A stretch of DNA of 64,000 nt from Paraburkholderia sp. FT54 (lineage in GTDB: Bacteria > Pseudomonadota > Gammaproteobacteria > Burkholderiales > Burkholderiaceae). The position numbers and the translations under genes are program-made. Under the pieces are notes generated by a model that worked only from the letters and a program-made list of their open reading frames with translations, made no database searches and was not told the origin of the DNA. Positions 17,063 to 26,359 of this stretch are shown here, piece by piece. Each line of letters opens with the position of its first letter. Within the stretch, counting starts at the first letter, position 1. The stretch spans positions 62,001 through 126,000 of the forward strand of contig NZ_CP134196.1 of NCBI RefSeq assembly GCF_031585635.1, read 5' to 3'.

Positions 17063-18178
17063 ATGAACAGGCAATCGATTCCGCTTCTCTCGCCGGCTAT
17101 CGGCACGCACCGCGAACTGGTGTCGTTTCATTTCGGCCCGGCGAATAGCGGGCAGAAGATTTATATCCAGTCATCGCTGCATGCCGATGAAACGCCCGCG
17201 ATGCTGACGACGGTGCTGCTCAAGCGTCGTTTGCTCGAACTGGAAAAGCAGGGTGCGCTGAACGCGGAAATCGTGCTGGTGCCGGTGGCGAATCCGGTCG
17301 GGCTCGGGCAATACGTGCTCGGGCAATTTCTTGGGCGCTTCGATCTGGGCAGCGGGAAGAACTTCAATCGTCACTTCCTGCAGTTTTCGAAAGTGGTGGC
17401 GCGCGCCAAGGAAACGTTGGGTTCCGATGCAGCCGAGAACGTGCGGCTAGTGCGGCAGTTGATTGCCGAGGAATTGGCCGATCAGAAACCGTTGACCGAG
17501 TTCGAATCGCTGCAACTGGCGATGCTGAAGCTCTCGTTCGATGCGGATGTGATTATCGATCTGCATTGTTCGCTCGAAGCGGCGATGCATCTCTATACCA
17601 GCGAGGCTGCGTGGCCGGAGTTCGAGCCGTTGTCGCGCTATCTCGGCGCGCAGGCGTCGTTGCTCGCCACCAATTCAGGCGGCGAATCGTTTGACGAAAC
17701 GCACAGCCTGTTGTGGTGGAAGTTGCAGCAGGAGTTGCCGGCCAATCAGCCTGTGCCCAACGGTGCGATCGCCGTGACCGTGGAATGCCGCGGACAGCGA
17801 GACGTGTCCTACGAAGTCGCTCAGGAAGATGCCGACGCGCTTGTCGATTATCTCGTTTGGCGCAAGGCGATCAAGCTCGATGCCAGGCCCTTGCCGGACT
17901 TGTTGTCGCCGGCCACGCCGCTCGCCGGCAGCGAGCAGTTCTACGCACCCGTGAGCGGGATTCTGATTCATCGCGCGAAGATCGGCGACACGATTCGCGT
18001 CGGACAGCCGCTGTTCGATATCGTCGATCCGCTGACCGACGAAACGACAACGATCGCCAGCAAAACTGAAGGTGTGTTTTACATGCGGCGCGCGATTCGC
18101 TTCGTGACAGCCGGCGCGCCGCTCGGGCGCGTGACGGGCACGCGGCCTTTCAGAACGGGGGTTTTGTTGGGCGCCTGA
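17063..18178 (+). CDS. Succinylglutamate desuccinylase/aspartoacylase family zinc deacylase
   Basis: 371 aa. The zinc-ligand motif H-x-x-E (SSLHADETPAM, near residue 36) and the second His in IIDLHCSLEAA mark the M14-like AstE/aspartoacylase family. These hydrolyse N-acyl amino acids to acid plus amino acid. The C-terminal region (FYAPVSGILIHRAKIGDTIRVGQ) forms the small beta domain found in longer members. Because it follows an amino-acid binding protein, import and deacylation of an N-acylated amino acid is a reasonable inference. It is longer than AstE (about 320 aa), and none of the other arginine succinyltransferase genes is present. Confidence 0.85.
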   Translation: MNRQSIPLLSPAIGTHRELVSFHFGPANSGQKIYIQSSLHADETPAMLTTVLLKRRLLELEKQGALNAEIVLVPVANPVGLGQYVLGQFLGRFDLGSGKNFNRHFLQFSKVVARAKETLGSDAAENVRLVRQLIAEELADQKPLTEFESLQLAMLKLSFDADVIIDLHCSLEAAMHLYTSEAAWPEFEPLSRYLGAQASLLATNSGGESFDETHSLLWWKLQQELPANQPVPNGAIAVTVECRGQRDVSYEVAQEDADALVDYLVWRKAIKLDARPLPDLLSPATPLAGSEQFYAPVSGILIHRAKIGDTIRVGQPLFDIVDPLTDETTTIASKTEGVFYMRRAIRFVTAGAPLGRVTGTRPFRTGVLLGA

Positions 18179-18221
18179 CGTTTTTCTTTGTGCGGGCGCG
18201 TGCTGCGATTCAGGCCGCGCC

Positions 18222-18491
18222 TTACTGCTTTCTGCCCACCAGATAAGTCACGCCATTCGGACCATAGCGCTCTGAATGTGGTTTGTTCGCCGGCAAGTGG
18301 AAGACCTCGCCGACGCGATACGCCCGCTCTTCGTCGTCCACGCGGATGCTCAGTTCGCCTTCCAGGATCAGCGCCTTGGCTTCGAATGAATGCTCGTGAA
18401 CGTCTATCTCGACGTTTGCCTCGCGCGTGACAACCACGGCGTCAGGGAAACCTTCTTTCGTCAGGCTTTCGGTGAATGCGTTACGGTCCAT
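18222..18491 (-). CDS. Small single-domain cupin
   Basis: 89 aa. A minimal cupin barrel: HEHSFEAKALILEGELSIRV (motif 1, with the His-x-His and Glu metal ligands) and VGEVFHLPANKPHSERYG (motif 2 with the last His). Small cupins bind a metal and may sense or modify small molecules; the ligand is unknown here. The ATG at 18491 gives the normal length and discards an unlikely Arg-rich leader. Convergent with the deacylase gene. Confidence 0.85.
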   Translation of the reverse strand: MDRNAFTESLTKEGFPDAVVVTREANVEIDVHEHSFEAKALILEGELSIRVDDEERAYRVGEVFHLPANKPHSERYGPNGVTYLVGRKQ

Positions 18492-18636
18492 GATGCTCCT
18501 ATTCGCAAGAGGTGGCGAAGAATGACTGTAACGCCATCCGCCGTTTCGTGCAGGACACCTTGCGCGATAACCACCCGGCGCCGGGCTTCGATCAGGCATG
18601 CTGCCTTGACCGAAGCCCGTTCACCTTCGGGCGCCC

Positions 18637-20781
18637 TTAATTCACCACCAACACCGGCGCAACCGCTGCCGGATCGCTAATGCTCGGCCGCCCATTCTCG
18701 ACGTGACCCGCGAGACGGCGCGAGAAGCTGGCGTCGTCATTGCTCGTCACCGTCAAGTCGTACCAGTGATGGCTCGACGCCAGCACCCACGCTTCTTCGA
18801 TATGCGCGCCGGCCGGCACCAGCACCGGACGCGGGCGCGCACCGTACGCGTTGTCCGTCACCGTCAAGCGCGCAATGCCGCTGCCCTTGTTGCTGAACTT
18901 CAGGAACACGTTACCGTTCGCGGCGTCGTATTGCACCTTCACTTCCGGGTCTGCAGGCTTGTTGTTGCCGTGGCCTGCTGCGATCTGCGCCGCCGCCTGC
19001 TGCGTGTTGCCGGCGAACTTGCGCACGAAACCGTTCGGCCCGAACACTTCGAAGGCGTACACGCCGTTGGTCGCCGTGAGATCGAACGTCTCGTTGATCG
19101 ACTTGCCCGCTTCGACGGTATAACGCCACGGACCCTCCGTGCGATTCGTCGCGTACATATAGAAATGCGCGCCTTGATCGCCGGTATTGCCGATCGACAC
19201 CTCGAACGTATTCTTCTTCTCGTTGGCCTGGCCGTTCACATGCAACTCGTACGGCAACGCACGCGCGAAACGAATGCCGCTTTCCTGCGGATCGATGGCG
19301 CCCGGCGTCGCGGGGACGGTCGGCTTGGGCTGCGTCGCGCACTGGTTGTCGGCGATGCTCTTGTAGTTGCTCGTGTCGGGCAGCGGCGGCACTTTCGAGT
19401 CCGGCGTGCGGAAGTCGAAGGCCGTGGTCAGGTCGCCGCACACCGCGCGGCGCCATGCCGTGATGTTCGGCTCATACACGCCAAAGCGCGCTTCGATGAA
19501 GCGAATCACGGATGTGTGATCGAACACCTGCGAGCACACAAAGCCGCCCTTGCTCCACGGCGACACGATCGTCATCGGCACGCGCGGGCCGAGGCCGTAC
19601 GGCAGGCCGTCGGCGGTGTAGCTGCCGCCGCGCAACGGATTCACCACGTTGTGAATTTCGCCTTCGGTGCTGACCGTCGACTGGCCTTGCGCGCCGGTCG
19701 TCGCCGGTTGCGGCGGCACGAGGTGATCGAAGAAGCCGTCGTTCTCGTCGTACATGATGAACAACACGGTCTTGCTCCACACCTCGGGATTCGACGTCAA
19801 CGCATCGAGAATCTGCGAGGTGTACTCCGCGCCGTATGCGGGCGTATAGCTCGGGTGTTCCGAGTACGCGGCTGGCGGACACAACCACGACACTTGCGGC
19901 AGCTTGTTGGCCAGCACGTCGGCCTTCAGGTCGTCGATGGTGCGCACGGTTTGCGCGCGCTCATACAACGGCGAACCCGGCTGCGCGTTGATGAAGTTCG
20001 TGAAGTTCTGCAGGATGTTGGTGCCGTAGTTGCCGTTCAACGGATCGGCGCCGGTCAGGCCTTGCTGGTACACCTGCCACGAAATCCCCGCGGCTTGCAG
20101 ACGCTCCGGGTAGGTGGTCCATGAGAGCAACTGATAATTCGGCGGACCGTCGCCGTCGACGAAATCGTTGTTGTCGAGCAGCGGACCACCCAGCGTGCCG
20201 CTCGGATCGACCATGCCGGACATCAGATACGCGCGGTTCGGGTGCGTCGGTCCCGGCAGCGAGCAGAAGTAGGCGTCGCAGATGGTGAACGCGTCGGCCA
20301 GCGCGTAGTGGAACGGAATGTCGCTGCGCAGGTGATAGCCCATCGTCATGTCGGTCTTATTGGCGGGCCACTGGTCGTAGCGGCCACCGTCGATCGCGGC
20401 ATGGGTCTTGTACCAGGAGTGATCCAGATCGCCGAGGCATTGCGCACTGGTGGTCGCCGTGTTCAGATGGAACGGCAGGACCGGCTGGGTCGGATCTTCC
20501 TTCGACGGCTGATACCACACCGGCTTGCCGTTCGGCAGCGGAATCGGGAAGCGGTCGTTGTAGCCACGCACGCCGCGGATGTGGCCGAAGTAGTGGTCGA
20601 ACGAGCGGTTCTCCTGCATGAACACGACGATGTGCTCGACATCGCGGATCGTGCCGGTGCGCGAAAACGCGGGAACGGCAAGCGCATTGCGAATCGACTC
20701 GGGCAGCGCGGTCAACGCGGCGGCAGCGCCGGCGGATGAAGCCACGGTCTGCAGGAAACGGCGACGGCTAGTTGATGTCAT
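18637..20781 (-). CDS. plcN: Phosphocholine-specific phospholipase C, Tat-exported
   Basis: 714 aa, the usual length for the PlcH/PlcN family. A twin-arginine signal (TSRRRFLQTVASSAGAAAAL) begins the protein. It is followed by the phosphoesterase domain (HIVVFMQENRSFDHYFGHI) with the nucleophile and metal ligands of the acid-phosphatase-like superfamily, then MYDENDGFFDH and SPWSKGGF. Two C-terminal DUF756 repeats (around residues 500-590 and 610-700) complete the family architecture. It cleaves phosphatidylcholine or sphingomyelin to diacylglycerol/ceramide and phosphocholine after export. A small lipoprotein gene lies 59 bp upstream in the same direction. The haemolytic versus non-haemolytic type cannot be told from sequence alone. 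Confidence 0.92.
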   Translation of the reverse strand: MTSTSRRRFLQTVASSAGAAAALTALPESIRNALAVPAFSRTGTIRDVEHIVVFMQENRSFDHYFGHIRGVRGYNDRFPIPLPNGKPVWYQPSKEDPTQPVLPFHLNTATTSAQCLGDLDHSWYKTHAAIDGGRYDQWPANKTDMTMGYHLRSDIPFHYALADAFTICDAYFCSLPGPTHPNRAYLMSGMVDPSGTLGGPLLDNNDFVDGDGPPNYQLLSWTTYPERLQAAGISWQVYQQGLTGADPLNGNYGTNILQNFTNFINAQPGSPLYERAQTVRTIDDLKADVLANKLPQVSWLCPPAAYSEHPSYTPAYGAEYTSQILDALTSNPEVWSKTVLFIMYDENDGFFDHLVPPQPATTGAQGQSTVSTEGEIHNVVNPLRGGSYTADGLPYGLGPRVPMTIVSPWSKGGFVCSQVFDHTSVIRFIEARFGVYEPNITAWRRAVCGDLTTAFDFRTPDSKVPPLPDTSNYKSIADNQCATQPKPTVPATPGAIDPQESGIRFARALPYELHVNGQANEKKNTFEVSIGNTGDQGAHFYMYATNRTEGPWRYTVEAGKSINETFDLTATNGVYAFEVFGPNGFVRKFAGNTQQAAAQIAAGHGNNKPADPEVKVQYDAANGNVFLKFSNKGSGIARLTVTDNAYGARPRPVLVPAGAHIEEAWVLASSHHWYDLTVTSNDDASFSRRLAGHVENGRPSISDPAAVAPVLVVN

Positions 20782-20840
20782 CGAATATCACCTTCTGCGG
20801 GGAGGAACAATAGCGCGCTTCGCGCGCCGGTGGAATTGGG

Positions 20841-21155
20841 TCAGTTGCTGGTCGCGCTGTCGCCGGGTGCGTAACGCATGACAGGCGCGACTTGCTGGTT
20901 GTCCGCGGCGAGACTGGCTTGCATGTTCTGGGTAATCGGATCGGAGGCCGCTGCGGGGTCTGCCGCGAATGTTGAAGATGCGTTGAGCATTGGCGTCGCG
21001 GGCGCGGTCGCCGCATTCGGCGCGGCGTCGTTGTTCGCAACGGCCGGCGCGGAAGATGCCGCCGACGGCGCGGAATCGTCCGCCCCGCAACCGCTCAGCG
21101 CTAAAGTTGCAAGTGCAACCAAAACGGCACTCACGAGACGCTTGTCTTTTCTCAT
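20841..21155 (-). CDS. Small alanine-rich lipoprotein upstream of plcN
   Basis: 104 aa. Basic N-terminus (MRKDKR), hydrophobic core and lipobox LALSGC give lipidation at Cys23 or so. The mature part is low-complexity Ala/Ser/Asn-rich with no domain I recognise. The ATG at 21155 is the natural start of the signal peptide. It lies 59 bp before plcN on the same strand, so it may be co-expressed with the phospholipase. Its role there (partner, chaperone or none) is unknown. Confidence 0.72.
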   Translation of the reverse strand: MRKDKRLVSAVLVALATLALSGCGADDSAPSAASSAPAVANNDAAPNAATAPATPMLNASSTFAADPAAASDPITQNMQASLAADNQQVAPVMRYAPGDSATSN

Positions 21156-21365
21156 GTCTGCATCCGGTTTTGTGAAAGCGGGTGCAGTCTCCATCCCTTT
21201 CAAGAAATAATTGTGAAACGTTTGCGAGTTGCATAACTTGCATAGATCAGTCGGTTTTGCGAAAGGAAGTGGAAAGTGATAAGTAGGAGAATGGTCATCG
21301 CGGCGCCTTCTTCCTGACATTCAGGCGCACTGAAAGATGATTGGCTTTGCACAACCGGAAAGTTC

Positions 21366-23348
21366 ATGACACGCATCGAACGACCTTTCGACATCACGCG
21401 TCTCGAAGACGAATGGCTGGAAGCGGACGGCTTCGGCGGTTTCGCGTCGGGCACGGTGGGCACGCTGCGCACGCGCCGCTATCACGCGTTACTGCTTAGC
21501 GCTACGCGCGCGCCAGGCGGGCGCGTCGTGCTCGTCAACGGCGTGGAGGCGTGGCTCGAATCGAACGGCGTGCGCTATCCATTGAACATGCAGCGATACG
21601 CGCCCGACGTGATCTACCCGAACCTGACAGCGAGTCTTGTCGCGTTTGATACGAAGCCGTGGCCGACCTGGCGTGTGCAAGTCGATACTGAACTTCTGCT
21701 AGGCGCTGAGGTGTTTGTCTGTAAGGACACACGCGAAACGATTCTGCGCTGGCGTGTGGAGCGCGCGGGCGACACGAGCGAGAAAAACGCGTACACGTTA
21801 AAAGTCAGGCCGTTGCTGTCGGGCCGCGACTATCACGCGCTGCACCATGCAAACCCGGCGCTCAACTTCAACGCGCAGACGAGCGACGATCAGGCCAGCG
21901 TGAGTTGGCAACCCTACGGCGACCTGCCGGTGATCCGTGCCGCGACCAATGGCGTCTACACGCACGCCCCGGATTGGTATCGCAACTTCTGCTACGTTCG
22001 CGAACGGGAACGCGGCCTCGACTTCAGCGAGGATCTCGCGGCGCCGGGCATATTCAGCTTCAATCTCGCTGATGGCGAAGCGGTGATGGTTCTCAGCGCG
22101 TCACACGCCGCGAGTGGCACGCAATCGGCAAACGCGAAACCTGCCGCAATCCACGCCGCGGAACTCGCGCGCATGGAACAACAACGCCGCGATGCGCTCG
22201 GCTCGCGTCTCCAACGCTCTGCCGATGCCTACGTTGTCACCCGCAACGAAGGCCGCACGATCCTCGCGGGCTTTCCGTGGTTCACCGACTGGGGCCGCGA
22301 CACTTTCATCGCGATGCGTGGCTTGCTGATCGCGTCGGGCAGGCTCGACGACGCCGAAGCGATCCTGCTCGAATGGTCGGGCACGCTGTCGGAAGGCATG
22401 CTGCCGAATCGCTTCCCCGACTATGGCGACACGCCGGAATACAACTCCGTCGACGCATCGTTGTGGTTCATCGTCGCCGTGCACGACTATCTGGCGACGC
22501 ACCACGCGAGCGCTGCAACACAGCAGCGACTGCAACAGGCCAGCGAATCCATCCTCACCGGCTACACGAACGGCACGCGCTTCAACATCCAGGCGTCAGC
22601 CGACGACGGCCTGCTGAGTGCCGGCGTACCCGGCGTGCAGCTCACGTGGATGGATGCGAAAGTCGGCGACTGGGTGGTCACGCCGCGCATCGGCAAACCG
22701 GTCGAGGTGCAAGCACTCTGGATCAACGCTTTGCGCATTGCAGCAACGTGGAATCCGCAATGGCGGCCAGCTGCTGAGCGAGCGTTGCAAGCGTTTCATG
22801 AACGCTTTGTCGATCCGTCCACGCAGGTGCTTTTCGACAATGTGGACGTCGATCATGTCAACGGCGCGATTGACCGTTCGATCCGGCCCAACCAGATCTT
22901 CGCCGTCGGCGGCCTGCCGTTTCCGTTGCTCGACGGCGCGGCGGCGCGCGCGGTGCTCGATCAGGTCGAAGCACAGTTGCTCACGCCGCTGGGACTGAGG
23001 ACGCTCGCGCCATCCGATCCGGCCTATCGCGGACACTACGGCGGATCTCCGCTGGAGCGCGATGGCGCCTATCATCAAGGAACCGTGTGGCCGTGGCTGC
23101 TCGGCCCGTTCGTCGAAGCGTGGCTGCGAGTCCACGGCGTCGCGGCGGATGCCCGTATGCAGGCGAAAACGCGCTTTCTCGACCCGCTCTACGCGCAGCT
23201 CGACCACGCCGGTCTCGACCATCTCTGCGAAATCGCCGACGGCGATGCGCCGCACGCACCCGCCGGCACGCCGTTTCAGGCGTGGTCGCTGGGAGAGTTG
23301 CTGCGCATTGAACGCCTGCTTGCCAGGTTGACGACCGCCGGCGCCTAA
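21366..23348 (+). CDS. Glycogen debranching enzyme (amylo-alpha-1,6-glucosidase)
   Basis: 660 aa. The N-terminal bacterial GDE domain (LEADGFGGFASGTVGTLRTR, then RYHALLLSAT) is followed by the (alpha/alpha)6 catalytic domain with AGFPWFTDWGRDTFIAMRG, typical of GDE_C enzymes that hydrolyse alpha-1,6 branches. The HQGTVWPWLLGPFVEAWL motif near the C-terminus supports this. No signal peptide, so cytosolic action. Followed by the GH63-like gene after 50 bp on the same strand; the two probably process the same alpha-glucan. Confidence 0.9.
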   Translation: MTRIERPFDITRLEDEWLEADGFGGFASGTVGTLRTRRYHALLLSATRAPGGRVVLVNGVEAWLESNGVRYPLNMQRYAPDVIYPNLTASLVAFDTKPWPTWRVQVDTELLLGAEVFVCKDTRETILRWRVERAGDTSEKNAYTLKVRPLLSGRDYHALHHANPALNFNAQTSDDQASVSWQPYGDLPVIRAATNGVYTHAPDWYRNFCYVRERERGLDFSEDLAAPGIFSFNLADGEAVMVLSASHAASGTQSANAKPAAIHAAELARMEQQRRDALGSRLQRSADAYVVTRNEGRTILAGFPWFTDWGRDTFIAMRGLLIASGRLDDAEAILLEWSGTLSEGMLPNRFPDYGDTPEYNSVDASLWFIVAVHDYLATHHASAATQQRLQQASESILTGYTNGTRFNIQASADDGLLSAGVPGVQLTWMDAKVGDWVVTPRIGKPVEVQALWINALRIAATWNPQWRPAAERALQAFHERFVDPSTQVLFDNVDVDHVNGAIDRSIRPNQIFAVGGLPFPLLDGAAARAVLDQVEAQLLTPLGLRTLAPSDPAYRGHYGGSPLERDGAYHQGTVWPWLLGPFVEAWLRVHGVAADARMQAKTRFLDPLYAQLDHAGLDHLCEIADGDAPHAPAGTPFQAWSLGELLRIERLLARLTTAGA

Positions 23349-23398
23349 ACCGCGCTACGATGTGTGTCCCACCGCAAGCCCGACGCAAGGATGTAGTC

Positions 23399-26206
23399 AT
23401 GCCACCGCTGCGCGCTGCCAATCTGCTCGCCACCATTGAAGGTTCACGGCTGCATTCCGCCGACTGTGCGCATTGGCAGCGCTGGGGACCGTATCTCAGC
23501 GAGCGTCAATGGGGCACCGTGCGCGAGGATTACAGCCCGGACGGCACCGCATGGGACTATTTTCCGCACGACCATGCGCGCAGCCGCGCGTACCGCTGGG
23601 GTGAGGACGGCATTGCGGGTTTCGGCGACGACAAGCTGAGCTGGTGCGTGTCGCTCGCGCTCTGGAATCGCAAGGACGCGATCCTGAAGGAACGCCTGTT
23701 CGGCGTCACGAATGCGCAGGGCAATCATGGCGAGGATGTGAAGGAGCTGTACTTCTACGTCGACGGCACCCCGACGCATTCGTACATGCGCATGCTGTAC
23801 AAGTATCCGCACGCCGCTTATCCCTACGACGACCTGGTTCAGGAAAACGCGCGCCGTGGCGGCGACATGCCGGAGTACGAAATTCTCGACACGGGTGTGT
23901 TCGACGATTTGCGCTACTTCGACGTGCAGGTGGAATACGCCAAACACGCGCCGGACGACATTCTCATGCGCGTGACCATCGAGAATCGCGCGGACCAGGC
24001 GGCCTCACTGGATGTGCTGCCGCAAATCTGGGCCCGCAATTCGTGGTCGTGGAAGGGGAGCAAGGACAAGCCCTCGCTCGTCGCGGGCACGGACCACAAC
24101 GGCGAGGCGCATGTGGTCGGGCATCAGCATGGCCATGAACCGATTGTCGTGACGGCGTGGTCGAAAGACGCGCCGCAAATCACGTGGCTCTTCTGCGAGA
24201 ACGACACCAACGTCAAGCGCCTTTTCAACATGGACGGTGTGGGCCCGTTCAAAGACGGCTTCAACGACTACCTCGTGCACGGCGATGAACAGGCGATTCG
24301 CCGCGACACCGGCACCAAGGCCGGCGCGCATGCCGCGATCGAACTCGAGCCTTACGGACGCGCCGTGGTGTACATGCGCTGGCGTCCGCAGTCGAATCCC
24401 GACGACGTGCAATTCGATGCCGACGCGATCTTCGCGCACCGCATCGCCGAGGCCGACGAATTCTATGGCGCGCTGCAACACGAGATCACCGATCCCGATG
24501 CGCGTGTCGTGCAACGTCAGGCGCTCGCCGGCATGCTGTGGTCGAAGCAGTACTACCAGTACGACGTGCAGCGCTGGCTCGACGGCGATCCACTTCAGCC
24601 GAAGCCGTCCGCCAGCCGCAAGCAAGGCCGCAATAGGGATTGGCGGCACCTGTGCAACGCGGACATCGTGTCGATGCCTGATAAGTGGGAATACCCGTGG
24701 TACGCCTCGTGGGATCTGGCGTTTCATGCGGCCGCGTTCGCGCTGATCGACCCGGCGTTCGCGAAACGGCAGTTGCTGTTGCTGGTGAAGGACCGATATC
24801 AGCATCCGAACGGGCAGATTCCCGCCTATGAATGGGCGCTCGGCGACGCCAATCCGCCGGTGCACGCGTGGGCCGCGTGGCGCGTGTATGAAATCGACCG
24901 CGCGCTCACGGGCAAGGCGGATCGCGATTTTCTGGAACTCGTGTTCCATAAGCTACTGCTGAATTTTTCGTGGTGGGTGAACCGCAAGGACGCCGACGGC
25001 CACAATATTTTCCAGGGTGGCTTTCTCGGGCTGGACAATGTCGGCATCTTCGACCGCTCGTCGCCGCTGCCGACCGGCGGCCACATCGATCAGTCCGACG
25101 GTACGGCGTGGATGGCCGCGTATGCGCTCGACCTGATGCGTATCGCGCTGGAACTCGCGTACGCCAATCATGTGTTCGTCGACATCGGCGTGAAGTTTTT
25201 CGAACATTTCCTGTATATCGCCGAGGCTGTGAGTTGCGACGACGGCTGCGAAACGGGCCTGTGGGACGGCGAGGACGAATTCTTCTACGACAAACTGCGT
25301 CTGCCGGACGGCAGCAGCATTCCCATGCGGCTACGCTCGATCGTCGGTCTGATTCCGCTATTTGCGGTGCACGTGCTCGAAGAGCGTCTGCATGGCGGCC
25401 TGCCGGGTTTGCGCGAACGGCTGATCTGGTTCCTCGAACATCGCCCTGATCTGGCCAGGCTGGTCTCGCGCTGGAACGAGCCGGGCAAGGGCAATGCGCT
25501 GCTGCTCTCGCTATTGCGCGGGCATCGCATGAAAGCGTTGTTGCGTCGCGCGCTCGACGAAAGTGAATTCCTTTCCGATCACGGCGTGCGGGCGCTGTCG
25601 CAATACCATCGCGATCATCCGTTCGTGTTCAATCACAACGGCAACAGTTTCACCGTGAAGTATTTGCCGGCCGAATCCGACACGCGCGTGTTCGGCGGCA
25701 ATTCGAACTGGCGCGGCCCGGTGTGGATGCCGGTGAACTACTTGCTGATCGAGTCGCTATACGAATTTCACCGCTATTACGGCGAGGATTTCAAAGTCGA
25801 GTATCCGACCGGCTCGGGCGAGAAGTTCTCGCTAAGCGAAATCGCCGACGAACTGGCGCGCCGCTGCACCACGCTATTTCTCAGGAACAAGCACGGCGAG
25901 CGTCCGGTGATGGGCGCGTATCCGCAGTTGCAGGCCGACCCGCGTGCGCGCGATCTGATCCTGTTCCATGAGTATTTCCATGGCGATAGCGGGCGCGGCG
26001 TGGGCGCTTCACATCAGACCGGCTGGACCGGGCTGGTTGCGTTGCTGTTGCAGCCGCGCGCGATGAGCGCGTCGGGCAATGTGCCGCTGGCGGGTGAAAC
26101 GGATCAGGCGCCGATTCCGGCTTCACCTTCGGCGGCAGCCACAGCACCGGCACGCCCGGCCGAGCCCGCGTCTGTTCCTGAGCCTGCGCACGCGTCGGTG
26201 AAATAG
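23399..26206 (+). CDS. GH63-like glucosidase (MGH1-type)
   Basis: 935 aa cytosolic protein. Recognised as the bacterial mannosylglycerate-hydrolase/GH63-like glucosidase family from WEYPWYASWDLAFHAAAFAL (catalytic Asp region), QYYQYDVQRWLDG, DGTAWMAAYALDLM and FGGNSNWRGPVWMPVNYLLI. Family members hydrolyse alpha-glucosidic linkages in glycans or small glucosides; the exact substrate is uncertain. AAGGA seven bases upstream selects the ATG at 23399 over an earlier in-frame ATG. The last ~45 residues are a Pro/Ala-rich tail outside the fold. Sits between the debranching enzyme and zwf on the same strand. Confidence 0.87.
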   Translation: MPPLRAANLLATIEGSRLHSADCAHWQRWGPYLSERQWGTVREDYSPDGTAWDYFPHDHARSRAYRWGEDGIAGFGDDKLSWCVSLALWNRKDAILKERLFGVTNAQGNHGEDVKELYFYVDGTPTHSYMRMLYKYPHAAYPYDDLVQENARRGGDMPEYEILDTGVFDDLRYFDVQVEYAKHAPDDILMRVTIENRADQAASLDVLPQIWARNSWSWKGSKDKPSLVAGTDHNGEAHVVGHQHGHEPIVVTAWSKDAPQITWLFCENDTNVKRLFNMDGVGPFKDGFNDYLVHGDEQAIRRDTGTKAGAHAAIELEPYGRAVVYMRWRPQSNPDDVQFDADAIFAHRIAEADEFYGALQHEITDPDARVVQRQALAGMLWSKQYYQYDVQRWLDGDPLQPKPSASRKQGRNRDWRHLCNADIVSMPDKWEYPWYASWDLAFHAAAFALIDPAFAKRQLLLLVKDRYQHPNGQIPAYEWALGDANPPVHAWAAWRVYEIDRALTGKADRDFLELVFHKLLLNFSWWVNRKDADGHNIFQGGFLGLDNVGIFDRSSPLPTGGHIDQSDGTAWMAAYALDLMRIALELAYANHVFVDIGVKFFEHFLYIAEAVSCDDGCETGLWDGEDEFFYDKLRLPDGSSIPMRLRSIVGLIPLFAVHVLEERLHGGLPGLRERLIWFLEHRPDLARLVSRWNEPGKGNALLLSLLRGHRMKALLRRALDESEFLSDHGVRALSQYHRDHPFVFNHNGNSFTVKYLPAESDTRVFGGNSNWRGPVWMPVNYLLIESLYEFHRYYGEDFKVEYPTGSGEKFSLSEIADELARRCTTLFLRNKHGERPVMGAYPQLQADPRARDLILFHEYFHGDSGRGVGASHQTGWTGLVALLLQPRAMSASGNVPLAGETDQAPIPASPSAAATAPARPAEPASVPEPAHASVK

Positions 26207-26359
26207 AGTGCAGCGGCGGCGCGAGCGCGTGAGGTTGCGCAGACCATTTAAACGTTGCACGGTGAACAGGTTGCTTGGCCGTTTTTGAACTGTGTGGGTT
26301 CAAGCGTGGTCTTTCATGTACCACCACGTCCGTTCCATTGGTTTCCAAAAGTGAATCCC

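Noticed and set aside
18703..20124. 473-codon open frame antisense to the phospholipase gene
   Set aside because: Arg/His/Val-rich translation with no domain. It is the antisense of an intact, well-recognised gene, a common effect of high-GC codon bias.
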